A DNA stretch of 64,000 bases from Cocos nucifera (taxonomy: Eukaryota > Streptophyta > Magnoliopsida > Arecales > Arecaceae), in the NCBI GenBank assembly GCA_006176705.1, contig QRFJ01002477.1, forward strand, positions 53,617 through 117,616, written 5' to 3'. Positions 31,352 through 43,659 of this stretch are shown in pieces. The stretch's first letter is position 1; the number at the start of each line of letters is the position of its first letter. Both the position numbers and the translations under genes were made by a program. The notes under the pieces were generated by a model, which made no database searches, was not told where the DNA came from, and saw only the letters and a list, made by a program, of their open reading frames with translations.

Positions 31352-33153
31352 TTTATTCAAGATAGCGGCATTGGAAAGCAGATTAAGCTTGATGAGAAAG
31401 TCTCACAAGTACGAGCTAAGGACCAATTGGAACCAAATCAGGTTGAGCCAATAAGAACACTACCTCCTCCACCTCGTAGATCGGAAAGAGTTTTCCATCC
31501 CCCTGAAAGATACTTAGGTATTATTTCAGAGGAAGTAGAGAAAATGTTCCTCGTAGGTAATGGTGCTCATGGTGATGATCCCAAAACCTACAACGAGGCG
31601 ATATCAGATATCGACTCCGAGAAATGGCTAGAGGCAATGCAGTCAGAAATTGACTCGATGCACTCAAACCAAGTCTGGACCTTGGTAGATCCACCAGAAG
31701 GTATAGTACCTATTGGGTGTAAATGGATCTTCAAGAGAAAGATTGGTGCAGATGGGAAATGTGGAGACATTCAAGGCTAGACTAGTGGCAAAAGGTTATA
31801 GTCAACGCGAAGGCATTGACTATCAGGATACCTTTTTCCCAGTGGCTATGCTAAAATCCATCCGCACATTGCTTGCCGTTGCAGCCTATTTCGATTATGA
31901 AATATGGCAAATGGACGTGAAAATGGCATTCTTAAATGGATATCTTGAGGAAGATATCTATATGGAACAGCCGCTAGGTTTCACATCCAGTGATACTGAT
32001 CACAAGGTTTGCAAGCTGCAAAGGTCCATATATGGACTTAAGCAAGCATCTCGGAGCTGGAACACTCGTTTCAATGATGTGATCAAAATGTTTGGTTTCA
32101 TCAAAAATGAAGAGGAACCGTGTGTCTTCAAAAAGGTCAGTGGGAGCGCTGTTGTCTTCCTCGTATTGTACGTGGATGACATCCTCCTTATTGGGAATGA
32201 TATTCCCATGTTGACGACAGTCAAAATATGGTTGTCCAAGGAATTCTCCATGAAAGACCTAGGTGAAGCATCCTTTATTCTAGGAATTAAGGTCTATAGG
32301 GATAGACCGAATAGGATGCTAGGACTTTCACAGAAGATGTACATAGAGGAAAGTACTAAAGAGGTTTAGTATGGAAAACTCTAAGAGGGGATTAATACCC
32401 TTCAGACATGGTATTCATCTTTCCAAGAAGATGTGCCCTAGCACACCTGAGGAAATAGAATGCATGAGCAAGATCCCTTATGCTTCTGCAATAGGGAGCC
32501 TCATGTATGCCATGCTATGTACACGACCTGATATAGCCCATGCTGTGAGTGTCACAAGCAGATATCAGTCAAATCCAGGTGAAGAACACTGGACTTCTGT
32601 GAAATGTATCCTTAAGTACTTGAAGAAGAACTAAGGATATGATGTTGGTCTTTGGTAATGGAGAACTCCAAGTCCAGGGATACACAGACTCGGATTTCAT
32701 GTCCGATGTAGATGATCGAAAGTCGACATCTGGGAGTCTGTTTGTGTGCAATGGTGGTGCTGTCAGCTGAAGAAGAGTTCCAAGCAAACCATGATAGCAG
32801 ATTCCACCATGGAAGCAGAATATATCGCTGCATCAGAGGCTGCGAAGGAAGCATTCTGGTACAAGAAGTTTGCTGCAGAAATTGGAGTAATGCCATCAGA
32901 TGCCATTCCTCTATACTGCGACAACAATGGCGCCATAGCCCTTGCTAAGGAGCCGAGGTCTCACCAAAAATCCAAGCACATTGAGCGGCGATACCACCTC
33001 ATCCACGATTACCTCGAGAAGGGTTACGTCGAGGTCAAGAGAGTCAACTCCACAGATAATGTGGCAGACCCACTTACAAAGCCGTTGGGACAACAGAAGA
33101 TCGAAGCCCACCTTGAGAAGATGGGACTTAGACTTGTAGCCAATTGGCTTTAG
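31352..33153 (+). pseudogene. pol: A2 pol, reverse transcriptase and RNase H, broken
   Basis: RT begins around SNQVWTLVDPPEGIVPIGCK (31669). An extra A near 31758 shifts the frame, after which 31760-32369 is open with MDVKMAFLNGYLEEDIYM, RSIYGLKQASRSWNTRF and catalytic YVDD at 32169-32180. An extra G near 32350 and an extra A near 32628 shift it again. RNase H (STMEAEYIAASEAAKEAFW, LYCDNNGAIALA, SKHIERRYHLIHDYLEKG) ends in ANWL and a stop at 33151-33153. Most breaks are single-base indels, several in short runs. Confidence 0.9.
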
Positions 33154-33167
33154 GATAAGTGGGAGAT
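33154..33167 (+). other. Polypurine tract of A2
   Basis: GATAAGTGGGAGAT lies directly between the RNase H stop and the TGTTAG of LTR3. Confidence 0.8.
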
Positions 33168-35442
33168 TGTTAGATATATGTGCCCTAGAAGCCAGAATTG
33201 GCTGACACTTGTAATACACTTCTAGGGGCAAAATTATAATTTTGACTATAATCAATAAAATGGATTATTTTCTATCACATATGTGTATTTAGTGTCTGTG
33301 ATACATCCTTTGAGTTAATGGTAATGATAATTCATATTTTCAAGAGTTGAAAATTTAAGACATGAATAATCATTATTAACTCATAAAATGCTCCGACCAT
33401 AGGATCATCACGAGGATGGTGATTGATCCGGAAGGTTGGTGTACAATCGCTTCTCTTTAGTAGATGAGTCTTAAGTCTACGGTGTGGAGACACCAGGAGC
33501 GAGAGTACAGGTACTCGTTAGAGAACGAGGGCACTGAGCGTGACCACCTCGAGTAGTCATTAGGAAGTCTACCTTCTCGTCAATGACTGACTCGATGCTG
33601 CAGTAGTGTGTCTGGTTCTTTGACCTGAGGTGCATCGGTAGTTCACCTTGAGGGTGTTATAGTTTGACTACACCATTAACTCGATCTCCTAGCCATTCAA
33701 AACCCTGAGGTGTATGTTGGCTATAGCATGTTCATTGTAGGAACTGGATTGCATCAAGATGGAATCTATCTACCTCGGTGGTAGAGGAGCAGCCCTATGA
33801 TGATCATGAGAATCAAGTCCAGAAGCCCATGGCCATGGTAGAGTGAAATAATAGAAAGAGTTTCTATTTAGATTTTCACATCGGACTTGAATCGAATGAT
33901 TACATCATATGACAGAGAAACTAGGGTTTGACGAGTTCACCTTAACCCTAATCTGATCGGGGCTCAAGATAGAAGAACTTAATCACACAGGTAGCTGCAC
34001 CAAGAGGTTCGCATTCAGCTCTGATGGGTTGCCACCATATACTGCTAGGTGTCACTGGTGGATTTTGGGAGCAATTAGAATGATTTAGATGATCGATCAT
34101 TCTAGCTGTTCGAATCAGAAGAGTTCTGATCCATCGAAAGGAGTTTCGATGATGTCGATGATAGAGATCATGACATATCCCATTACCATACAGAACTGAA
34201 CCTAACTGGGTCACACAAATAAGGGTTTGAATCTGGTGATCATCAATTGAACTGATCCAGTTCAATTGATCTGAATGAGATTCAATTAGGTTCAAGAAAA
34301 TCATGCTAGCACTCGATTGAACCTAACGTTCTTCTTTTACTGTCATAAATAGTTGTCTTGACTGAGCCAAAGAAGTTTATGCTCGATCAGAGGCCTCTAC
34401 TTGGTCTGACTGGATCCTATCTAGGTTAGAAAAGGATTGTCTTATTTTATAAGACCATACCTGCCATTTTTGGTCACCTGCCATTTCTCGTCCTTCGACT
34501 TTAGTCAAAAGTTGACCTTTGATTGGTCAAATATTGACCATTGACACTTTGACTTTTGTCCACATGTCATGCACCTATTGGAGAGCTGGTGGGGCTTGTC
34601 CCCCTACCAGAACTTGGCAAGGTGGAGAGTGCATGTCACCCTTGGTGTGTGCCCAAGCTGGAGGCGCTCAGGAATCCCTTTTGGATAGGGACTCCATCTC
34701 TTTTTTGGATTCCAATTAGACTCCTCCTAAGAACCAACTTTGACTGGTCTTAGGTGCCATCTAAGGAGGAATCCAAGGGACTCTATTCCCACCAATCAGA
34801 TTTAGATCTGATTTCACAAAGAGTTATGATTGATTGGGAAGAAGAGGAGTTGGATCATGCATAGTCTATAAATAAGACCCTGCACCCAAATCTAAGAGCA
34901 TCTAAAAATTCTCATGCCCCAAGGCTGCCTCTCCTCTCCTCCGCCATGCCAAGTCCATCTTCTCCCTCTCCTCTTCATGTCCAAAGGAGTTTGGGATCTT
35001 AGTTGGTGCAATCCAGATGAGAGAAAGGCGACAGAAAGCTGGAAGGCTGTGCTACTGCAAAGGATAACTACTGATCTTCGAAAGGTGTTTTGAAGATCCT
35101 TTAGATCAAATACAGATCTGATTTTTGGAGATGTGATAGAGAAGAAGAGGATCTCCGAACTCAGTTCGAGTGGATACCGGTAGAGGCTAGGCACTTGCAT
35201 GGCTAGATCCAGAATCTTTCGCTGCTTACAAGATCATCAATGGATAATAGGATTACACTACATCAAGGTAAATTAAATTTGATTTAATTTATTTAGATTC
35301 TATTTTTATTATTAAAATAATAAGAATCAGATTTGAAACATTCCAAATCTGATTTGGATCAAAGAAAAAAATTTTTGAAATATATCTCTTGATCCGATTA
35401 GATCTGAACGAATCTGGTCCAAAAAATCAGGATTTTCCTTCA
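33168..35442 (+). repeat. A-family LTR3
   Basis: TGTTAGATATATG...TTCCTTCA, 2275 bp. The first ~1.15 kb is almost identical to LTR1/LTR2, but from about 34335 to the end it is clearly more diverged, a mosaic. The splice-donor-like CAAG|GTAAAT at 35267|35268 is kept. The right target copy CTATC follows at 35443. Confidence 0.95.
34496..34876 (+). promoter_or_regulatory. LTR3 promoter: W-box cluster and TATA box
   Basis: TTGAC cores at 34496-34555, fewer than in LTR2 because several are mutated (TCGAC, AGTCAA kept). TATA CTATAAATAAG at 34866-34876. Confidence 0.55.
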
Positions 35443-37740
35443 CTATCTAGCTTTGATAAAGAGAGGATTTATTGATTAGTCCTTAAATTTGTTCATGACC
35501 AAATGATAGGCTATTAATTAGGACGACAGCGTCTATCAAGCATAGGTTGCTATATGCCATATAGGTTGGTTGTCCTCTTAACCAAGGAGTGTGGAGATGC
35601 TGGTATGGTATACAGGTGAGATGTATGGATACATCATCATTGAATATGACCAACTCCAGAGTATTCTGCTATCAAAAATATCTCTGATGGAACATAGGTA
35701 TAAGTATCCCTTAGACCTAAGATCACCTCAGTGACTTCCAAGTCACTGTGCTTTGGTATCGGACTAACTAAATTTCTAATTCAACAATGGAAGGCTTTTA
35801 GGCATAGTCAAGTACTTGCAAAGTTGGAGTGTGATCAAGATGGAATTGACCACTCTAAGAGTTGGAGAATAATGTATCATTGTATTTTAATATAGCAAAA
35901 TCTTGGCTAGGATAATCTATCAGATGAATTTGATATTTTAAAACATAATGTGGAGAGTTGATAGTTGAACTCTGAGGTATCCTACAAGCATTATAGTCAA
36001 GGGGATGAATTATATGGAAACTATATCCACATGGGTTCTAAGGATGGTGTTCTACACTTTTGACCAATCGGACCGTCAGGTATCATTGCTAGATGGTCAC
36101 TTTGATTAGTACAAAAATTTATTTCTATGCTACCAACTTAGGTTCAGACCTATGAGGTCATACGCATTAGAGTTTATATTCCAATCGGATGGTTGATCAG
36201 CGATTTAGAATTGCTTTAGGATTAAACAATCAATACGGTTGATGTTTGAGCTAGTGCAAGTATTGGAGGAGGATCGATTAGCAATTTGATTGCTAATTAA
36301 CTTAATTTGATTAAGCCAGTAGGCTGAGATTAAGTCTAATTAATTATAATTTAATTATATTTGATTTGGGCTTGATTGGATCAAGTTCAATTTACTTATT
36401 GGATAAGCCAAGTGCAACGAAGAACTAGTCCTAGTCTAACTAGGACTCGGGTCAACCCAACTTTTTAATTTGATTAAAAAATAAATTAAAATTAAATTAA
36501 ATTTAATCTAATTTAATTAGAAATTTAAATGGTTAGAGCATTATTTAATAGGGTTAGTTTACTCTTGTTTTTATTTGGTTAAAAAACCTTGTTTGACCAA
36601 GTCAAAACAGGAGTCTTAATGTGACTAGGACTCCCTATTCCTTATGCCACCTAATCATCATGCCCCATCCTTTTTCTCTTTATGTTTTTACATAAAATTC
36701 TCCATGCCCAAAGGCTTCTCATGCCCCCCTTTCTCTCTTCTATTTCTCATATGGAAATTTGTTGGAAGACCAAATCCAAAGGGGAATTAGTTTTGCTTAA
36801 GGATTCTATGAGATAGAATCCTTGTTGAGCAATTCTTCTTTCCATTATGTACCAACCCATCTTTCTTTATTTCTTCTGATTTCCATGGTAAAAGAGGGAT
36901 TTTTTGTGTGCCCCCTTTGCTGGTCCATGGAAGAAAAATAAGGTGGGGGCACCCAAGTCTCCTTGTTTTGGTCTTTCCTAGTCTTGATTTTTGACCTAAC
37001 TTGGACTCTGCATATCTCTTAATTTAAAAAGAATTTTTGGCTGAAATTTTTATTTATTGTAGACATTTGAGAGGTCTCTTTGGTGTAAAAGGATTAGAGA
37101 AAAAATTTTCTAGGTCTTGGAGATATTAAAAACACAAATCAAGATGTCTAGAAAAAGAATAAAGAAGAAGAAGAGGGTCTTCTTCTAGGGTTTTTATTGC
37201 AGATCTCTTTCTCCTTTTTTGTGAGCTTTTGAGAGGTGTCTCAGTATCACATACCTTCTTCCTTCCCTTCTAATTTTTGGAGTGTCTATGTCTTGAACAA
37301 GGAAGCATCGGATCGACTATCGAAGAGAGATCAGCACAGTACTAGCATGCTGTGCTGATTTCCTGCATCAGGATATCTGATCATGTTGATGGGCTCGTGT
37401 GGATGACTGCTAGAGGCCAAACACGTGTGCGGCTCGTGACTTTATCCTCAAGCCCAGATTAGTAAGTTAGAATATCTAACTTGCTCAGGTAACAGATCTG
37501 ATCTATTATTTTATAGCTGCATTACATGTTGTATAGATCTAGGTTGATATGATCAACCTTTCTTTCTCCTTTATGTTTTTAATTTTTGATTTAATATCAT
37601 ACCTTGATCATGTAGTAGATCTGAGATCTAGATATTTATATATTTATTTAAATAAATATTTAATTTATTTTTGTCTTTCACTATCTAATCTTGAAAAAGT
37701 TTCAAGATCTACCTGTGAAATCCTACATCTGGTTCCTTCA
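35443..37740 (+). repeat. B1 3' LTR, right piece
   Basis: Resumes the LTR interrupted at 18584 and ends GGTTCCTTCA at 37740. It has no gene. The splice-donor-like CTCAG|GTAACA is conserved at 37488|37489. GACAT of element D follows. Confidence 0.9.
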
Positions 37741-38500
37741 GACATAGCAATCATGTTCACATCTACTAAAACCCAGGCTCCAAACAAAACTATCAAATCT
37801 TCGATACCACTGATGAGGGGACTGTTTCAAGCCATATAAAGATCTTCTGAGTAAACACACCTTTTCTTCCTGTCCAGTCCCCATGAAACCATATGGCTGC
37901 TTCATGTAGATCCTTTCCTCCAACGTACCATGAAGGAAGGCCATCTTCACATCTATCTGTTCCAACTCCATATTATTCTGTGCCACCATTGATAGCAAAA
38001 TCCGAATAGATGTATGATGCACCATAGGAGACAAAATTTTTATGTAGTTGATCTCTTCTCTTTGTGAATATTTCTTTGCTATCAGTCTTGCTTTGAATCT
38101 GACTCCACCTTATTTTGAAGATGTCTCTTTCTTTGTGAACACCCATTTTGAGCCAATAGATCAAGCACCTTCTAGAAGATCCACCAACTTCCATATTTGA
38201 TTCTTTTCAAGTAATTCCATCTCTTCCATCATGGCCTGCATCCATGAATCATGATCTTCACTCTCCATAGCCTTCGCATAATTTTTTGGATCTCCATTAG
38301 AAATGATGAGTGCATAGGTGATAACCTCATCAATGCAATATCTAACTAATCTCCTGATAGTATGCTGGAGTTTGTGCAAAGCCATTTCCACTGACACATC
38401 TCTACCTAATGTCTGTGGCTGATACTGCACATCCATCTAAACTACTGGCACTTCATGCCAGTATTCCATCTAAGTATCTTTTTCTCTACCCAACTCCACC
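37741..38500 (-). pseudogene. pol: Element D pol, N-terminal RT, broken
   Basis: On the minus strand: KNQIWKLVDLLEGA (stop), then IDVKMAFLHGTLEERIYMKQ and RRSLYGLKQSPHQWYRRF, ending CEHDCYV at the B1 insertion point. These are copia RT blocks. The rest of RT and RNase H are at 6623-7680. D belongs to a copia lineage distinct from A and B. Confidence 0.88.
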
Positions 38501-39819
38501 TCAATAGGAATACTCCTATATGTAGATTTGGACTGCATGATCTATCTCAGACTGGCCATTACTGTTCACCTTTGTCTTTCTAGTTCCATCTATCCTAATC
38601 CTCCTCAAGATACTCTTCTCATCAAACATAATGTCCCTGCTGATCACTGACTTCTATGTCTGATAGTCATACAGCAGGTATCCCTTGACTCCTTGTTGAT
38701 ATCCTATGAATGTCATCTTTTAAGATTTCGAATCCAATTTGCTTCTCTCGATTGCCTCCACATGTGCATAGGCCATGCAACTGAATACCTTCAGGTAGCT
38801 AAACTCCACCTTCTTTCCACTCTAGACCTTCTCTGGAATGCATCCATTCAGCTTACGATATGGGGATCTGTTCATAAGAAAATAAGAAAAAATTAAGACA
38901 GCACCCCAAAATGATTTTGGAAGTGATGTCTACAGCCTCAAACACCGTGCCTTCTCGATCAATGTTTGGTTCATTCTCTTTATGACACTATTCTGTTGGG
39001 AAGTCATCTCACTGTGTAATGGCGTTTGATGCCATTTTTCTCATAGTACCTCTTGAACTCCAGGCTAGTATACTCTCCTCCATTGTCCAACCTCAGACAC
39101 TTCACTTATCTTCTTGACTCCTCTACTTTAGCTCTCCAGGCTTTGAACTAGACAATCATGTTTGATTTTTCTCTAATCAGATAAACCCACACCTTCCTTG
39201 AGAAATCATCAATGAAAGTAAAAAAATATCTTGCCCCACCTTTAGTTGATATAGGAGCTGGTCCCCACATATACGAGTGCACTAAATCTAGTACTCCTTC
39301 ACTGCACTTGGTACTTCTGGAAAACTTTACCCTATGCTATTTGCCAAAGATACACGGCTCATAAAAATCTATGCTCTCCTTCTTTAGGACTAGGATCATA
39401 CCTCTTCTGCTAAGTTCAGTGAGCCCACGATCACTCATATGACCCATCCGATAATGTCACAGTCGATATAAAATCTATTCCTCCACTACCGCTGCTAGCA
39501 CCTCTACACTATCATTCACCATTGAGCCTTCCATTCTATAATGATTATTGCTCAATCTTCTACCTCATCACCACCAAAATTGTCTTAAAAATTTTCAAAC
39601 ATCCACTCCCAGCTTGGCTACTAAAAGCATAACTCTGCTCCTCTAAGTAGCCTAATGAAATCAAATTCTTTTTCAACTCCGATATATGCCTGATATTTGA
39701 TAATGTACAAATAATTCCATCGTACATCCTCATCCTGATAGAGCCAATTCTAGCAACTTTGCATGGATGATCATCTACAAGGCTGACACTTCCACCATCG
39801 GCCTTCTTGTAGGTAGCAA
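38501..39819 (-). pseudogene. pol: Element D pol, integrase and pre-integrase, broken
   Basis: On the minus strand, integrase core pieces FFTFIDDFSRKVWVYLIREK (about 39220-39160), LRLDNGGEYTSLEFKRYYEK (about 39105-39045) and LVHSYMWGPAPIS upstream. Further upstream is the protease-integrase linker open at 39847-39560 (GSIRMRMYDGIICTLSNIRH, ELKKNLISLGYLEEQ). Stops interrupt it. The upstream end is cut at 39819 by the E LTR, so D's protease, gag and 5' LTR lie beyond the window or are lost. Confidence 0.85.
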
Positions 39820-42739
39820 TGAAGAAAATCGCGTAGGATTTAAGCATGCATTTTTGAAACTTTTTTGAATAAAATAGTAGTGAAAGTAAATATAATCAAA
39901 TATTAATGTACTACATGCATTGATCTGATCAATTTAAATCCTACTCAGGATCTAGACATGCTAATATGTAATTTAAAATTTAAATGTGATCGATCAGTAA
40001 ATTAAATCTTCTGATCGATACGAGTTTAGAACTCAATACCTTTTCACGAATAGCTGATCACCATAATTTGAATCCACTGGATAATGCTTTAGTATCGTAC
40101 CATAACTACACATATGTTTGGCCCCTATGGTTGGTCCAAATAGAGCTTCTAATCTCGATCAGCCCCACTGGAGTGCTAGCTCCTCGCCGAAGCCTTCAAT
40201 GGCTGATCGTGATCGATCCAATTGACTGCCTTCTTTTTGATCTCTTAGATATTCTAAAAAATCAAAATATGTGCCTCGAAGGATGATGAAGTGGTGTTTC
40301 AAATTTGGTGGCAATCTGATGCTCGCAGCACTCGATCTCTCCACCCGTACCTAGATTCCCAAGTCTTGGGTTTCACTCAGCCCAAAAACCCTAATGCACT
40401 AAAAACCCTCTCACTCCCTCTCTGTGTGGGGTTTTTCCATGAAATAAATTTTTGTGGAAAGATAACTTTCGAATCTATGTCCTGTTTAGATAATATTGGT
40501 GTCCTTAGATACGAAAATCAGAAGAGAATAGAGCCATGAAAGAAAAATAAAGTATTGTAGGATTCTACTCACCTTCACTCTAGGATTTTTTTTTCACCCA
40601 AAATCAATGCCCAATTGCTTTCAAATTTTTACCACGAAAAGACAACCCCTTATGCTTTACGCACCAAAATTCTCATTATTTATTGCATGAAAAATGAGTG
40701 GAAATTCCATGTGGAGTGGATAGGTTAAGATTTGTTGAACTAGTTTCAACCAACTTCTAGTATTTAAATTCAAAGGGGATCTTATCTTTTTCCAATGCCT
40801 ATCCTTGAGGATGACGAGCAGAAGGACTCTCCTTCTGGTTGCCCTCAATCTAAAATCATCCAAAAAAATGTGCAACAAAAGATAGGTGGGCATGGAGAAT
40901 AGATAAGGAAGAGAATAGATTTTTCAAATTTCAAACCAACCAAGTTGAATTCAAAATTCAACTTAGTTTGAACTGGTCCAACCCTTGGACCAAGTCGAAG
41001 GCAGAAGAGATGAAGGGTGCATTTTCATTTATGCATGAGAAATCTCATGCAAAAATCAGAGGAGGGCATGGGTTAAGGTGGAAAAGTCTAATATGGTGGG
41101 CTGTAGGGAGAATTTAAACTCAAATCTCATTTAACTTGGTCCTAATTGGTTTCAACCAAATCAATTAATTTAAACTAATTAAACTAGATTTAGCCCAACC
41201 AAATTTTCTTAATTTAATCAAATAAAATTTAAAAAAAATTAAAAGTTAATTAGCTCCAGGTTCTGATCAAATCAAGATCGAATCTTCCTTAGCGATTAGG
41301 TCATCTCATGATCTGATCGGATCAAACCAAATCGAATCAAATTTAATTAGACTTGATCAAATTCTCATCACTCAATCAAATTGAGATAATCAATAATCAA
41401 ATTATTAATTAATCCTTCAAAAATATTAGAATCTCAATTGGGTGGATTACCGGGCATCAGAGTTCCATCAACAGAAAACTCCTAAAAAGTCCCAATCTAA
41501 TGCGACTCTTGAACCTAGTGTCCTAAACGAATGAATATCGAGATCATAGAGTCTCAAACCAGTGGGACTCTTGATCAGAGAGTCCCAAATAAGTAGAACT
41601 CAAAGTCCCAGTCTACTAGGACTCTTGGTCATAAAGTCCTAGTCTAGTATAACTCTCGACCATAGAGTCTCAGGTCATCAGGACTCTCATTCAGAGAGTC
41701 ATGAACACGAAGGACTCTTAGTCATAGAGTCCTAGTCCAGTGGGACTATTGGTCACAAAGTTCCAATCTAGTGAGACTCTTGATCATAGAGTCTTAGATC
41801 ATCGAGACTCAATATCTGCTAGTAGATCAGGTAGAAACTCCTTTTGTGTATGACCCCATAGGTTCGAATTCTAACCTGGTAGCATAAAAACTAATTTTCT
41901 ATACCAATCGATGTGACCATCTAGCAATGGTACCCAATGTCCAGATAGATCGAATAATTTTAATGCAACATCGATAAACCAGTGGCATATGGTTACCATA
42001 TAATTCATCCCCTTGACTTTGATGCTCAAAGGATGATCTAAGGTTTACTGTCAATCCTAAAATTTATCTACATTGTATTTTAAAATTTAGCATCCATCAT
42101 ATTGACTACCCCGGTCAAGGATTTGCTAAATTGAAATATAGTGATGCACTTGCTCCTATACTTGGAGGGGTCAATCCCATCTTGACTCATACAGTGACAA
42201 GCCAAGTACTTGACTGCACCTAGTAGCCTTCCATCACTGAATTAGAAATTTAGATGGTTCGGTACTAAAGTGCAGTGAGTTGCTTGTAGGTCATCATGGT
42301 GATCTCAGATCTAAGAGACACTTATATCCATATCTTTTGCAAGCAACTCTTGATAGTAGAAAGCTTCATCATTGGATCACATTCAGTGAAATATATCCCT
42401 ACACTTCACCTGCATGCTGTAATAGTATCTCCAAATTTCTTGATTAAGAGGATAACCAATACTTATGGCACATAAGGACCTACACTTGATACATTGTCGT
42501 CCTAGGTAAAAATGAATCATTTGGTCATGAACATGTTTTAAGGACTAAATGACAAATCCTTCTTTGTCGAGTCTAAATAGTCCTCAAAACTTCATCATAG
42601 AAGAGTTCATTACAGAAAGATGCACAAGACGATGAAAATGCCAAAATAATAATTTTATTTATTCATAATTTAAGTATAACTATATTTAGCTCAATCATCT
42701 ACAACCTAAATGATTGGCTTTAGAATATAATTTTTAACA
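39820..42739 (-). repeat. 3' LTR of minus-strand element E
   Basis: On the plus strand TGAAGAAAATCGCG...TTTTTAACA, 2920 bp. Read on the minus strand its start resembles the B LTR (TGTTAAAAATTATATTC..., AAAGCCAATCATTTAGG), so E is a B relative with a longer LTR. Near its 3' end (minus) is a donor-like AAAG|GTATTG at 40040|40039. A 31-bp minisatellite sits inside. The adjacent RNase H and polypurine tract confirm orientation. Confidence 0.8.
41488..41812. repeat. 31-bp minisatellite in LTR E
   Basis: About ten and a half tandem copies of a 31-bp unit (AGTCCTAGTC...GACTCTTGGTCATAG). Starts at 41488, 41519, 41550, then a short 23-bp unit at 41581, then 41604, 41635, 41666, 41697, 41728, 41759 and a partial at 41790. 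Not present in the B LTRs. Confidence 0.85.
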
Positions 42740-43659
42740 ACTCCCACATAGACTAAAGCCACTCAAAATAGTATCCAATAGCCATCTTCCATTTATGATT
42801 ATTGAAATCTTTGATTCCTAGAGCTTTAGTAAAGGGATCAGCCATGTTCTCCTATCCATCGATCTTGTGAAGCTCAACATCACCTCGCTTCATGATTTTT
42901 CATACAAGATGGTAGCGACGCATAATATGTTTGGGCGCAGATGTGCCTTCAACTCCTTCGTTGGAAATATGGCACTAGTGCTATCACGGTATAGCAAAAT
43001 CGGACAATCCGAGGGTGCCACTCTCAGCTCGTCGATGAACTTTCACAGCCACACAACTTCCTTCACAGTATTAGATGCCATGACATACTCCACCTCGTAT
43101 ATAGAATTGGCTATAGTGTGCTACTTGAAACTCTTCCAATAGACCGCTCCACCATTTAGGATAAACACAAAACCTGATACACTTTTGTTATCATTATGAT
43201 TTGACTGAAAATTAAAATTAGTCTATCCCATAAGTTTCAAGTTAGTATCTCCATAGATGAGCCACTGGTCCTTGGTATTTCTCAAATACATTAGGATTGT
43301 CTTTACAACCTTGCAGTGATTCTCACCTGGATCAGACAAGTATTTGCTCACTACCCGTAGTGAGTATAACACATCTGGTCTCGTACACATCATAACATAC
43401 ATAATAGAACATACTATTGAAGCATATGGTATTCTACTCATATGCTCTCTCTCTTGAGGAGTTGTCGGACAATCCCTCTTCAAGAGCGAAATTCCATGGC
43501 CTATCGAAAGATAGCCCTTCTTAGAATTCTCCATGCTGAACCTCTTCAGCACGGTATCAATGTACGTGGACTGGGATAATGCTAGCAACCTTTTAGATCT
43601 ATTCTAATAGATCCTCATCCCTAGGATGTAGGAAGTTTCTCCCAAGTCCTTCATGGAGA
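42740..43659 (-). pseudogene. pol: Element E pol, RT end and RNase H, broken
   Basis: The rc polypurine tract (ACTCCCAC) is at 42740-42747. The minus frame 43588-43223 is open: VLKRFSMENSKKGYLSIGHG, MSRIPYASIVCSIMYVMMCT and SKYLSDPGENHCKVVKTILM, close to B1 and B2. Downstream (minus) are RNase H pieces with VEYVMASNTVKEVVWL and LLYRDSTSAIF. It is cut at 43659 by the B2 5' LTR; the N-terminal part of pol lies beyond the window. Confidence 0.85.

Larger units (their letters stand above)
18585..35442 (+). mobile_element. Compound A-family copia insertion (LTR-int-LTR-int-LTR)
   Basis: One target duplication (CTATT 18580-18584 / CTATC 35443-35447) bounds three LTRs: 18585-20858, 25234-27320 (lacking its first ~190 bp) and 33168-35442. 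The first internal region (A1) stops in integrase at 24480. The second (A2, 27321-33167) is full length. A tandem element could arise by unequal recombination, but the irregular junction at 24481-25233 also allows a mis-assembly. Confidence 0.85.
7681..37740 (+). mobile_element. Copia element B1, itself carrying nested insertions
   Basis: The 5' LTR is 7681-10165, internal region 10166-18414, 3' LTR 18415-18584 plus 35443-37740. It is inserted in D's RT gene. It carries solo LTR G in the leader and the A compound insertion in the 3' LTR. By eye the first 170 bp of its two LTRs differ at about 20 positions, so the insertion is old. Gag-pol is decayed throughout. Confidence 0.9.

Noticed and set aside
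40159..40539. Short ORFs on both strands of LTR E
   Set aside because: No domain, no conservation in the related B LTRs, located in LTR U5 or its neighbourhood.
41488..41812. CRISPR-like spacing of repeats
   Set aside because: Units are contiguous 31-bp tandem repeats with no unique spacers, and this is a plant retroelement LTR.
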